Below are positions 29,453 through 41,194 of a stretch of DNA of 64,000 bases, one piece after another (the stretch's first letter is position 1; every line of letters begins with the position of its first letter). Source of the stretch: Papaver somniferum. Its lineage: Eukaryota; Streptophyta; Magnoliopsida; Ranunculales; Papaveraceae. Location of the stretch: positions 134,379,939 through 134,443,938 of the forward strand of contig NC_039359.1 in the NCBI RefSeq assembly GCF_003573695.1. Reading direction: 5' to 3'. The notes under the pieces are model-generated. The model was not told where the DNA came from. It did no database searches and saw only the letters and a list, made by a program, of their open reading frames with translations. Both the position numbers and the translations under genes were made by a program.

Positions 29453-31980
29453 TGTTAGAGCATTGCTTGGTCGAACTCGCATGCGTTGCTATCTCAAGCA
29501 TGTTTGTCAATGTTAATGATCAAAACTATAAGTCTTTATTTCTAGCCTATTTATAGATGTCTCGTACTAGGACATCGATAGTGTCGTTGAGCTTAGATTT
29601 CACAGAGTTCAAAACTATAAGTCTTTATTTCTAGCCTATTTGAAGACGAAGAACTACTAAGGGGAGCTTGTGGAACTTCTTCGACAAAAGGTATGAAGAG
29701 ACTTGAACTCATCTATCACTTGGAAAGTCTATTTCTACTATCTCCTATATTGAGACATAAGTCGTGTTACGATGTAGTTTTCTCTATACACATTTGAGAT
29801 TTCGAGCAGAGTATATCTCGCTTACATATTTCTCGAAATATGTGTTGGTAAGCTTTCGCTTCGACCAAGTTCATCTTATATCATGAGAAAATTACCGAGT
29901 AACATCTTACATGGTTTGTGTGATACAATCATTTGATGTAGGCTTGTTTCGATAATGATTATTTCAATATCTTGAAAATTGCTATGATGCTAATAGTGTG
30001 TGAAAACGGCTATTGTCGTTATAGAAGAATGTTTCAATGATTGAAATAAAGAGTTGAGAATGTAACCATGTTTGGATATAAGCATATATAGTGTGTTCGC
30101 ACATTAGTGTATAAATCCACAAACCGGGAACCAAGTGTATGCATATGTGTGTATACCAAATTGGTGAACGAGACAAGATAAGTATGCGTACCCAATACGC
30201 ATACTGGCGGAAGTTTTCGAATCGAAAATATATGTTGAGTTTGGGAATAACAAACTCCTAAACTAGTCACCTTAAGTATGCGTACCCGTACACATACTGG
30301 CGGAAGTTTTCGAACCGAAAATTTCTGGTGAGTTTGGAAACTTAACAAACTCAAATCTGGTTGCTTAAGTACGCATACCCGTACACATACTTAAGCTGGT
30401 TACTTTGTCAAATCGGTAAGTTCATGGACTTAAACATTTAAATCATAAGGAATGCAATGGCTATAATGTTCATGATTTATTCAAGTGAATCAAATCGATT
30501 TGGTTTCAATTGTGTTTTCAATAAAAATTGAACAACTCTTTAACTAGTTTCATTTGAGTCATTTGAACTAGTTATGGTTGAGATGAAAGGTTGATATGAG
30601 AGTAATCATATGGCCAACCTTGGTTAACTGTTTGTGAACCAACATGGTGTACGCGTTTAGGTATGGTTATATAAACCTAAATGAGGGTACATTTTATTTG
30701 TGTGTAACAAGCTAAGTTCGATCTAACGGTTGAAAGATATTAGCTTGGTTGAATCAGGTTTTTCATCTAATGGTGATTATTGAATGCTTTGTTACCAAGA
30801 TAACTTGGATTGCAAACCCTGATTTGAAAACTATATAAAGGAGAACTCTAGTAACTGGGAAACTTAATCCCCACACCTCATGTGTGTTACTAGTTGCATA
30901 ACTAGAGTCGATTCTCCTTTAACCTTAGGTTTCTTCTCGAGACCCTGTAGGTTAACGACTTGAAGACTTCATTGGGATTGTGAAGCCAGACCCAACTATT
31001 ATCTTTGTAGTTGTGTGATCTGATCTTGTTGTTTCTATCATGTTGAGTACAATTGAAATAATTGGCTCGAGATTTTATATCTCCGATAGGAAAGATAGAA
31101 AAGTAATCACAAACACCTTCGTCTCATCGTTTGTGATTCCACAATAAATTGTATCGCTAGTCGATTAAGTTTATTGTGTGGTGATTGATAATACTAGGTT
31201 GTTCTTCGGGAATATAAGTCCAGTTTATCAATTGGTTCCTGTTCACCTTGATTTATCAAAATATGGAACAAAAACTCTTAGGTATTTTTTGTGGGAGACA
31301 GATTTATTCCATCCTATAGACTTTTTTGTATGAGACAGATTTGTCTATCAAGTCTTCGACTTTGGGTCGCAGCAACTCTTGGTTGTGGGTAAGATCAACT
31401 AAGGGAATCAAGTGCGTAGTATCATGCTGGGATCAGGGACGTAAGGAGCGCAACTGTACCTTGAATCAGTGTGAGATTGATTATGGTTCAACTACAGTCC
31501 ATTCCAAAGTTAATTGGTAGTAGGCTAGTGTATGTAGCGGCTTAATACAGTGTGGTGTTCAATATGGACTAGGTCCCGGGGGTTTTCTGCATTTGCGGTT
31601 TTCTCGTTAACAAAATTCTGGTGTCTGTGTTATTTCTTTTCCGCATTATATTTTGTTATATTATTGAAATATCACAGGTTGTGCGTTAAGATCAATCAAT
31701 TCGAATATCCAACCTTGAGTTGTTGATTTACATTGATTGACACTTGAACATTGGTCTTTGGTACTGTTCAAGTACTTCCTCGTATATTCAATCGGGCTTG
31801 CAGATTTCTATTTGTTGATTGTGGATTGAATTAAAAGTTAGAGATATTAAACTCTTTGATATAATTTATTGTAGATTGAGTATGACTGTCTAGTTGATTC
31901 TTTAGAAAGTGTATTGGAGTAAGTCCTCTCAGATTTCCAAACGAATTGTTGGGTGTGGTTGTTAGACCCCCGCATTTTCA
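29453..31980 (+). repeat. 5' LTR of element A
   Basis: 2528 bp from TGTTAGAGCATTGCTTGG to CCCCCGCATTTTCA. Long LTRs of this size are typical of Sireviruses. A TATA box CTATATAAAG lies at 30831-30840. An 85-bp segment (aaaactataagtctttattt and following) is present twice near 29524 and 29610. Three units of a GTATGCGTACCC / GTACACATAC module stand at about 30178-30400. Confidence 0.92.
30178..30400 (+). repeat. GTATGCGTAC-type repeat units in the LTR of element A
   Basis: About three degenerate units of near 90 bp, each with aagtatgcgtaccc, a GTACACATAC or ATACGCATAC partner, then tggcggaagttttcga and gaaaat. In the LTRs of B and in the solo LTR the same place carries AGTCCGCGAAC / AGTTCGCGGAC modules. 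This is a fast-changing LTR segment. Confidence 0.6.
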
Positions 31981-31997
31981 ATTGGTATCAGAGCAGG
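31981..31997 (+). promoter_or_regulatory. Primer binding site of element A
   Basis: ATTGGTATCAGAGCAGG follows the LTR at once. TGGTATCAGAGC is complementary to the 3' end of plant initiator tRNA-Met and is standard in copia elements. Confidence 0.9.
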
Positions 31998-32044
31998 AAA
32001 ACACGTTAAAGACCTTACAAGTCTGTGTTTGTAGCAATCTGAGG

Positions 32045-33287
32045 ATGGATGATAGTTTCTTTGATAAACGCATCACCAGAAATAAAAGTTTTGTTTCTAT
32101 AAAGTCTATTAAAGAGAAAGATTTGTCAATCTCGAATATATAAGAACCTTGTATTCCAAAGAAACAAACATACATTGACAAGTGTTACCCTGATTACTTT
32201 ACTGACGAGTCTGACTCTGAAGTTAAAAGGAATACAACCAAAGAGAGTATAGTGATTCTGAAACTTGTTAGAATCCAGGATGATAAAGTCAATCGGTTGA
32301 AACACAAAGTCAATGTCCTTGTTGGTATGGTAAATGAGCGTGACTCTCTTCTAAAAATTCTTTGTGAGGAAAACGCCTATGTTTGTCCTTCACAGAACTC
32401 TCATGAGGAAAAACTCATAGAGGATGATTTGGAAATTGAACTTCTTTTGAGTAAACTCTATGTTCAAGAATGTTCGAAAGAGTCCACAATACCAAATGCT
32501 TCTGATAAAACTGTAAAAGTCTATGTCTCAGAAGCAAAATAAAAATCCCTTCCTGTTGAAAATATGTGGTTGTATCTTCCTCTAATCAAGGAATGTCCAC
32601 ATCACTTGGAAGGAAGAAGTCTCCCAACAATAGTATTGAGTCCGTTCCTTCTAATCACTCATGTGATCAGAAAGTATGTCTCTTTTGTGATTCAAAAGGT
32701 CATGGTGAACAAAAGAAGATATCTAGGTTGAATGACAATTCTTTCAGTCGTCTTCAATGCACCTTAGACTTAATTCTCAAAGGTGTAACTCGCATTCGTA
32801 TGTCTAAACCAATTGGCTTTAGTACTTACCCCGTGTATTCTACCAGGAAAGTCAGTTCGAAGTGTTCTTCAAATGTTCAAGAATCTAACAGACTCCCCAA
32901 TGCTGATCGATCAATAAGAACTCATGATTTTTCTTCTTTCAAAAAGGGAGATTACGTTGTTCATAATGTGAGAAAGGTACCAGAAGAAGAAAGAAAAAGT
33001 GGAGGTATGAAAGACAACTTAAAAGGGATATTTGAAGGATATAAAGAAATTATCAACAGGCTGTCTATTCCTTCTGGCCAAAGTTCTTCAGGTAAGAATC
33101 AACAATATGAGTCATATTCTGATGATAGTAAATTTTATGATAACTTGTCACATCATAATGGTTTTCCTCCAAAGATCAGGAAGAAGAGGTTTAATCGGAA
33201 ACGATGTTCATTTAATGAGCTCAAGGCTCATACTTGTGCCAAAAATCACAAAGTTGAAACCTCACTCTCTTTAAAAATCCTGACATA
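32045..33287 (+). pseudogene. Gag-like region of element A
   Basis: Starts MDDSFFDKRITRN at 32045, shortly after the primer site. Three frames follow each other, broken by stops near 32141 and 32540. The middle is a coiled coil (LKHKVNVLVGMVNERDSLLK). The later part has VCLFCDSKGHGEQKK at about 32677, a degenerate zinc knuckle whose final Cys is missing. The end is basic (FPPKIRKKRFNRKR). Gag would form the capsid; this copy cannot. No protease follows it. Confidence 0.7.
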
Positions 33288-33808
33288 GTTAGAAGTATTC
33301 AGGTATGCTGATGGCAAAATGTTTCTCTGATTGTCTATGATATTTTCTTATCGTTCTTAGCTGGATGATCATTAACAAACACTTCTGCTTAAGCATTTAT
33401 CCTTTGTTGTGTCATAGTTCTAACTCGTTTTGATGTGTCAAAACTGCCACTCTTACTCTAAAATTGTCTTGTATAAATACAATTTTTTGAGCTAAGATCT
33501 GCAAACATTATCAGTGTTTTGTTGCATCTATTGAGTACCTCTCTTTCTGAGTTTTGTATGAATAATGGTCCGAGTTCGGGTTCGTACCGGTATCCTTGTT
33601 AATGTCACGAACCGACTTTGGAAACCCTAATCTCAGGGTTTCTGTGAAACCATTTAAACACCAAACCCACATGTTGAAAAGTATGCATACTTCAGGTTTC
33701 TTTTTGTCAAGAGTGGGATCAACTTCGGGAACTTGTTATTTTCCAAGAGGATTTCTCAATAAGGGATTTGGTCTCACACTCGAGGAGAAGGAAAAGGGAA
33801 CTCTTGTG

Positions 33809-34855
33809 TGTTAGATCATTGCTCGGTCGAACTCGCATGCGTTGATATCTCAAGCATGTTTGTCAATATTAGTGATCAAAACTATAAGTCTTGATTACTA
33901 TCCTATTAGAGCTAAGGTATTGGATTAGGATATAAAGTGTAGTTGATCTCAAGAATCTATGACAATCATCATATAAGACGAAGGACTACTCAAGGAACTG
34001 GTGGATCTTCATCGACTAAAAGGTATGTGGAGACTTGAACTTATCTGTCACTCAAAAGTCTATTTACTCTATCTCCTACTCTTGAGACAAAAGTCGTTTT
34101 GATATATAGACTTTCATTATAAACATTTGCTATTTCGAGTCGAGTTTATCTCGCCTATCTATTTCTATAAATATGTGTTGGTAAGCTTTCGCTTTAGCCG
34201 AATTCATCTTTACCAAGTGATGAAAGTCATGTTATGTTTCAATCACTTTGAAAATTGCTCTGACGAAAAATGGTCTGTGAATAACGGCAATATAACGTTC
34301 TCTGAGAATGTTTCAATGATTGAAATGAGAGTTTAGATTACATAACCATTGGTGGATATAAGCATTGTTGTGGAAACACATATATGCATAAGTCTTATTC
34401 CTTGAACCAAGTTTGCTAAACTTTGTTGATCAAGAGAAGTTGGAAGTGGCGTGAGCCAAGTCCGCGAACTCATTCTGCGAACTTGCGGAACTTCTCGGCC
34501 CGAGATTTTATGCTGGAGTTCGTGTACTCCTTCCATGAGCTTAAGTCCGCGAACCCATTCCGCGAACTTGAGCAGGTTATATCTAAAGTAGGTTGTTCTT
34601 GAACTAATGTTTAAATAAAATAAGGAATGCTTTTGCAAACCGTGGCTATAAAGTTCATGAACCGATTCGAGTGAATCAAACCGATTTTGCTTCAATTGTG
34701 TCTTGTGCAGTTACATAAGATTTCCTTGCAATTGAACAACTCTCTAACTAGTTCATTTGAGTCATTTGAACTAGTTATGGTGAAGAAGAATAAGGTTGAT
34801 ATGAGAGTAATCATATGGCTAACCATTTGTTTGACTTGTTGAACCAACAAATGTT
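33809..34855 (+). repeat. Truncated 5' LTR of element B
   Basis: Starts TGTTAGATCATTGCTCGG and follows the right LTR of B (38732 onward) base for base with few changes until about gttgaaccaacaaatgtt. Coding sequence of the pre-integrase region (SSDDYEGGPVTLG) follows without a gap. The missing 1.25 kb of LTR and all upstream coding DNA were lost in one deletion. Confidence 0.85.
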
Positions 34856-36229
34856 AATGTTTCATCTGACGACTATGAAGGAGGACCAGTAACTTTAGGA
34901 TATGGGAGTTGTTGCTACATTAGCAGGAAAGGGACGATCAAATTGCCCGGCGTACCTGAAATTCATGATGTAGTATATGTAAAAGGTATGACTACATATC
35001 TGCTTTCTATTAGTCAAATCTGTGACAAAGGCCATCGAGTTGTCTTTAATGCAAATGGATGTGACATTGTAGACAAAACTGGAAAAGTAATTTTTCAAGG
35101 AACTCGTGGCAAAAACAATTTTTATCTTCTTGATACTCAGTTTAGTAAATATTGCAATTTGACTAAGGTGGAATCTACACATCTTTGGCATGAGCGTTTT
35201 GGTCACATCAATTATCGTCTTCTAACTAAGATCATTAACAAAGAACTTGTTAGAGGCGTTCCCAAAATCAATGCAAATATTGAAGGTGTATGTGGTGCCT
35301 TTCAAAAGGGTAAACAAACGAAAGTTCACCATAAATCATCTCGAGATATTCTCACTAAATCTCCACTTGATTTAATTCATATGGACCTCTTCGGACCAAT
35401 TCAACAACCTACGGTTGCTGGTAAAAAGTATGCTTTAGTTATGGTAGATGATTACACTAGATTCACATAGGTTGCATTCCTATCTCATACGAATGAAACC
35501 CTTGGTGAATTCAAGATTATTGTTAAAATAATCCAGAATGAACAAGGTCGCAAACTAAAGAAAATTTGGAGCGACCGTGGAACTGAATTCAAATACACCA
35601 AGGTATTTGAATTTTGTGACGAACTAGGGATCATTCAACAAAACTCACCACCCATTACTCCTCAAGCTAATGGAGTTGCAAAAAGAAAGAATAGGAACAT
35701 TCAGGAAATGGCCAGGGTAATGCTCCATAACAAAAACTTACCTCTAAGGTTTTGGGGAGAAGCTGTTTTTACAGCATGTTATTTAATCAATCATGTTTAT
35801 TTACGGTCTAAAACCCTTAACACTCCTTATGAGTTGTGGTATGGTAGAAAACCCAATCTGCACTATCTTAGAGTGTTCGGAAGCAAATGCTACATTCTTA
35901 AAGATCGAGAACAGAGAGGGAAATTTGATACCAAAAGTGATGAAGGTGTCTTTCTTGGAAATGCCTCTGATAGCCGTGGGTTTAGAGTATTTAATCTCAG
36001 AACTCAGGTCATGATGGAATCTGCTAATGTTATCATCGACGATATTAGTGATTTTCATCATGATAATCCTCCTGCTGAATTGACTCCAACCGAGACAATT
36101 GAGAAAGTTAAAGAAATACCAGAATCAGCTGAAGTTATCCCAACTGTTGTTAATCCTGATATTTCTAGTGACGAGGAGAAGAGCACTGATCAGGCTACTC
36201 CTGATGAACAAGAATGTGTCCCTCCATGA
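34856..36229 (+). pseudogene. Integrase region of element B pol
   Basis: Begins in the pre-integrase segment (IKLPGVPEIHDVVYVKGMTT, HLWHERFGHINYRLL, with a decayed zinc-binding domain). The DDE core has HMDLFGPIQQPT and YALVMVDDYTRFT, SDRGTEFKY, and the Glu position in PQANGVAKRKNRNIQEMAR. In that last motif the expected Glu is an Ala-Lys, so the site may be damaged. The Trp after YTRFT is a TAG (35468-35470). The frame continues to a TGA at 36227-36229, with the acidic linker (ISSDEEKSTDQATPDEQ) before RT. Confidence 0.88.
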
Positions 36230-37255
36230 CACCTCTGGGTTCAAAGGAATCATGATCCTAACAGTATTATTGTAGGAAGAAATTCTACAGCTAAGACTAG
36301 AGGGCAACTTCAAAACTTGTACAATTTTGGTTGTTATCTGTCACAAGTAGAACCAAGAAATATTGATGAAGCTATGAACGATCCCTTTTGGGTGAATGCA
36401 ATGCATGAAGAGTTAAATCAATTTCAAAGACAAGACGTATGGGAACTCGTACCTTGTCCCTCCAATGTTAATATTGTTGGAACAAAATGGATATTCAAGA
36501 ACAAGTCTGATGAATTTGGCACAATAATTAGAAATAAAGCCAGACTTGTCGCTCAAGGATACTCACAAATTGAAGGTATCGAATTTGACGAAACCTTTGC
36601 ACCTGTGGCACGCCTTGAGTCCATTAGACTTTTATTAGCTCATGCTTGTTTTCTCAAGGTTAAGCTTTTCCAAATGGATGTTAAATCCGCGTTCCTAAAC
36701 GGAATTCTAAATGAATAAGTCTATGTTGCTCAACCTAAAGGATTTGAAAACCTTGATTTCCCAGATCATGTTCTTAAGCTCAAAAAGGCATTATATGGGT
36801 TAAAACAAGCACCTAGAGCCTGGTTTGAAAAACTTACCACTTCTCTTATTAGAAAAGGTTTTTCAAGATCTGATAAAACCTTGTTTACCAAATGGAGTGG
36901 TAAAGATGTTGTCGTTGCTCAAGTCTATGTAGATGATATCATCTATGGTTCAACTTCTGAAAAATTTGCAAAGGACTTCCAAGTCTCTCTTGCTAAAGAA
37001 TTTCAAATGGGCAATGTTGGTGAATTAAAATTCTTCTTAGGATTACAAATTCAACAACATAAGGATGGAATTTACTTATACCAAGAAAAGTATGCAAGGG
37101 ATCTTGTGTCTAAATTCGGTTTGGATAAGTCAACTCCAAAACTGACACCTATGCCCACCACTGGTAAACTGCACAGAGATGAGAAAGGAGCAAAAGTGGA
37201 TCAAAAATTTTATCGATCTATTATTGGTGTCCTTTTTATATCTTACATCCACTAG
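36230..37255 (+). pseudogene. Reverse transcriptase of element B pol
   Basis: Reads FWVNAMHEELNQFQRQDVWE, TKWIFKNKSDEFGTIIRNKA, ARLVAQGYSQIEGIEF and MDVKSAFLNG, the standard copia RT blocks. A TAA at 36716-36718 falls after FLNGILNE. The same frame then gives LYGLKQAPRAWFEKL, VAQVYVDDIIYGS (catalytic YVDD), and FFLGLQIQQHKDGIYLYQEK. A frameshift near 37228 ends this part. RT copies the element RNA. Confidence 0.92.
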
Positions 37256-37871
37256 ACCTGATATTTCTTTTAGTTTTGGTTGTTGTGCTATATTTAAGGC
37301 TAATCCAAAGGAATCTCATCTTGCAGATGCAAAAAGAATCATACGATATGTCAACCACACTGTCGGGTATGGCCTGTCTTATACTTTTGATACTAACACT
37401 GATCTTTCTGCGTATTCAGATGCTAATTGGGCAGGATGTGTAGAAGACAGAAAAAGTACATCAGGGGGTTTCTACTATGTAGGACTGAATCTTGTGGCTT
37501 GGCATAGCAAGAAACAAAATTCACAATCCCTGTCTACATGTGAAGCAGAATATATTGTTGTTGGCTCATGTTGCACTCAACTCCTATGGATGAAACAAAT
37601 GCTAGCTGATTATGGAATTGATACTAGAATAATGAAGATCTTTTGTGATAACTCTAGTGCGATTCGAATTACTGAGAATCCCGTTGAGCACGCAAGAACA
37701 AAGCACATTGACATAAGGTACCATTTTATTCGAGATCTTTATGAAAATGATATCATAAGTATGGATTTTGTGCCTTCCGAACAACAATTGGTTGATATTC
37801 TCACCAAACCACTAGACACTGCCACCTTTCAACACTTAAGACAGTCTAATGGTGTTGTTTTGGTTCATTAA
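37179..37871 (+). pseudogene. RNase H of element B pol
   Basis: After the frameshift the frame reads YLTSTRPDISFSFG, YSDANWAGCVEDRKSTSGGF (first Asp), WHSKKQNSQSLSTCEAEYIV (Glu), IFCDNSSAIRITENPVEHAR (Asp) and TKHIDIRYHFIRD, ending ...DILTKPLDTATFQHLRQ and the stop at 37869-37871. All catalytic residues are visible. This domain removes the RNA strand after cDNA synthesis. Confidence 0.92.
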
Positions 37872-38731
37872 TTGTTTCCATGACTCTTTCCCCTGTGCTT
37901 ATCTCGATATTTTGGCCTTTGAGTTTGAAACTCCAGTAAGTTTTACTACAATTATGTTTTTGTCTTCATAGGAATGTTTTTCTGTTCTTTGTGTTGTGTG
38001 TCAAAATAAATCTTTCTTTTCTTTCGAAATTAAGGTCGCTCTTGTTGTTCCCTTGGGAATGACATTTTATGGGGGAGAGTTCTTTTTGAACTTGCACTTA
38101 ATTTCCAAATCTTTGTGGGGAGTGCGGCTGTGGAATATTATAGGGGTTATCTTGTATCTTTATAAACTCCTTGATGAATGCATTTATCTTTGGCTTTATG
38201 ATTGCATCTAAAGAACAAGTTTATATTTTTTCTTTCTTTTGGTCATGAAATGTCTCTTTCGGAAATTTCATTAGGATCTCGTTCTAGTACCTTTGCCAAT
38301 TTTATTGACAAAAAGGGGGAGAATTAATATGTAGTTCACACTACAAATACATATGGTTTTCGGATCATTATGTAAGGGGGAGTGGTTTCCATGTGAGATG
38401 GAGTATTGACTAAGAGGGAGTGATACATATCACCATAGTATTGTTGTTGAAGTTGTGATACAACTGAACTTTGACGTTGTATAATCATACTATGACACTG
38501 TATAACAATGATTGAGAACTATTGTTTTCTTGTTGTTATAGTTACGGATTTTCAACAACGATGATGTTAAAATTACAACCTTTGGGATCATTGGAGTACT
38601 TGGAAGTGACGAATATTTCTAGTAATGTTGAAGATTAAGCATGTGGAATAGGATCTACAAAAGTTAATTTATTTATTTTTTGTATTCCATATGTATTTAT
38701 AGTTTTGCCACTAAATGACAATGGGGGAGAT
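37872..38731 (+). other. 3' untranslated part of element B with purine tract
   Basis: 860 bp without an ORF of note. It contains several gggggag tracts (near 38062, 38314, 38376) and ends in gacaatgggggagattg directly before the right LTR, the purine tract. A diverged copy (about 42150-42860) ends element A, so the two elements are relatives. Confidence 0.75.
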
Positions 38732-41030
38732 TGTTAGAGCATTGCTCGGTCGAACTCGCATGAGTTGTTATCTCAAGCATGTTTGTCAATATTAGTGATC
38801 AAAACTATAAGTCTTGATTACTAGCCTATTAGAGCTAAGGTCTTGGATTAGGATAGAAAGTGTAGTTGAGCTCAAGACTCCATGGCAATCATCATACAAA
38901 ACGAAGGACTACTCAAGGAACTGGTGGATCTTCATCGACTAAAAGGTATGTGGAGACTTGAACTTATCTGTCACTCAAAAGTCTATTTACTCTATCTCCT
39001 ACTCTTGAGACAAAAGTCGTTTTGATATATAGACTTTCATTATACACATTTTCTATTTTGAGTCGAGTTTATGTCGCCTATCTATTTCTCTAAATATGTG
39101 TTGGTAAGATTTCGCTTTAGCCGAATTCATCTTTACCAAGTGACGAAAGTCATGTTATGTTTCAATCACTTTGAAAATTGCTCTGACGAAAAATGGTCTG
39201 TGAATAACGACTATATAACGTTCTCTGAGAATGTTTCCATGATTGAAATGAGAGTTTAGATTACATAACCATTGGTGGATATAAGCATTGTTGTGGAAAC
39301 ACATTATGCATAAGTCATATTCCTTGAACCAAAGTTTGCTAAACTTTGTTGATCAAGAAAAGTTGGAAGTGGCGTGAACCAAGTCCGCGAACTTGCGGAA
39401 CTTCTCGGCCCGAGATGTTCTGCTGGTGTTCGTGTACTCTTTCCATGAGCTTAAGTCCGCGAACCCAGTCCGCGAACTTGAGCAGGTTATATCTAAAGTT
39501 GGTTGTTCTTTAACTAATGTTTAAATAAACTAAGGAATGCTTTTGTAAACCGTGTCTATAAAGTTCACGAACCGATTCGAGTGAATCAAATCGATTTTGT
39601 TTCAATCGTTTCTTGTGTAGTTACATAAGATTTCCTTGCAATTGAACAACTCTCTAACTAGTTCATTTGAGTCATTTGAACTAGTTATGGTGAAGAAGAA
39701 TAAGGTTGATATGAGAGTAATCATATGGCTAAGCATTTGGGTGAACCAAAAAATGTTTGGGTACGGTTCATAAACCCAAAATTGGACATTTCATTTGTGT
39801 GTGACAAGCTAAGTTTTCGGTCTAACGGTTGAGAAATATTAGCTTGAATCTAATCAGGTTTTCATCTAACGGTGAATATTGAATGCTTTGTTACTAAGCT
39901 AACATTGATTGCAAACCCGATTTGAAAGTGTATATAAGGGAGAACTCTTGTTGTGCTAAGATAGAGTCGATTTTCCTTTAACCTTTGGTTTCTTCTTCTA
40001 AACCAAGTTAACGACTTAAAGACTTCATTGGGATTGTGAAGCCAGACCGATACTACTTTTCTTGTAGTTTTGTGATCTGATCTTGCATCTTCTATCGTAC
40101 GAGTACAATTGAAATAATTGGCTTGATATTTTATATCTCTGATAGGCAAGATAGAAAAGTAATCACAAAAAAACTTCGTCTCATCGTTTGTGATTCCACA
40201 ATATCTTTTTTCGCTGCGTCGATTAAGATTATTTTGAGGTGATTGATAATACTAATTTGTTCTTCGGGAATATAAGTCTGGTATTATTGATTGGTTCTTG
40301 TTCACCTTGATTTATCAAAAGACAGAACAAAACTCATAGGTATATTCATGGAAGACAGATTTATCTATTATCGTAGACTTTTCTGTGTGATACAGATTTG
40401 TTTATTAAAGTCTTCGACTTTGGGTCGTAGCAACTCTTAGTTGTGGGTGAGATTAGCTAAGGGAATCAAGTGTGTAGTATCCTGCTGGGATCAGAGGCGT
40501 AGGAGCAAACTGTACCTTGGATCAGTGTGAGATTGATTGGGGTTCAACTACAGTCCAGACCGAAGTTAATTCGTAGTAGGCTAGTGTCTGTAGCGGCTTA
40601 ATACAGTGTGTGTTCAATATGGACTAGGTCCCGGGGTTTTTCTGCATTTGCGGTTTCCTCGTTAACAAAATTCTAGTGTCTGTGTTATTTCTATTCCGCA
40701 TTATATTTGTTTATATAATTGAAATTTCATAGGTTGTGCGTTGTTCAATCAATTAGAATATCCGACCTTTTTGGTTGTTGATTTAAATTGATTGACACTT
40801 GGATATTGGTCTTTGGTACCATCCAAGTTATCTCTCTTTGATAAAGACTCGCAGATTTCTATTTGCTTGAGTAAAGATCAAATCGAGAGATTGAGATATA
40901 AACTCTTTTATATACTTTTCATTGATTGAGTCTAACTGTCTAGTTGATTCTCATAAAAGTATATTGGAGTTTGTCCATACAAATTATTAAGCGAAATATT
41001 GGGTGTGGTTGTTAGACCCCCGCTTTTTCA
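38732..41030 (+). repeat. 3' LTR of element B
   Basis: 2299 bp from TGTTAGAGCATTGCTCGG to CCCCCGCTTTTTCA, followed by the TTGTG target copy. A TATA box lies at 39931-39938 (TATATAAGG). A recurring frame of about 60 codons (39071-39259) is shared with the other B-type LTRs. Confidence 0.95.
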
Positions 41031-41194
41031 TTGTGGAAATTGATGACACATCTTCTCCTAATATCTTGTCTGATATTGAGGATGATGAAGAGATTTCTAA
41101 TGAAGTTGTTCAAAACTTTATCGAAAAATTTAACGATGCAAAACTGTTGCTTATGAACACTCTAAAAGAGCTAGATGGGTTAGAACCGAATTGA

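Larger units (their letters stand above)
33809..41030 (+). mobile_element. Copia Sirevirus-like element B (pol without gag), nested in A
   Basis: 7222 bp flanked by the exact 5-bp repeat TTGTG (33804-33808 and 41031-41035). The right LTR is complete (38732-41030). The left LTR is cut after about 1047 bp and is fused directly to the pre-integrase domain, so the rest of that LTR, primer site, gag and protease are deleted. Pol then runs pre-integrase, integrase, RT, RNase H in the copia order. Four frame breaks are present. The element is the only coding copia pol in the window. Confidence 0.93.
33596..41194 (+). pseudogene. Second ORF of element A, split by element B
   Basis: The left part (33596-33808) ends LTLEEKEKGTLV at the insertion of B. 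The right part resumes at 41036 after the TTGTG copy and reads EIDDTSSPNILSDIEDDEEI, EKFNDAKLLLMNTLKELDGL, ending at the TGA at 41192-41194. Removing B with one target copy joins the two in frame. The predicted protein is short, acidic at its end and unlike pol. Sirevirus relatives may carry an extra ORF; I cannot say whether this is one. Confidence 0.6.

Noticed and set aside
30034..30354. 106-codon minus-strand frame in LTR 1 of element A
   Set aside because: It runs through the repeat modules of the LTR and repeats its own peptide (KFSVRKLPPVCV / IFSIRKLPPVCV), as expected from repeated DNA.
34333..34695. 120-codon minus-strand frame in the truncated LTR of B
   Set aside because: The surrounding sequence is LTR, matching 38732 onward; the frame is not kept in the other copies.
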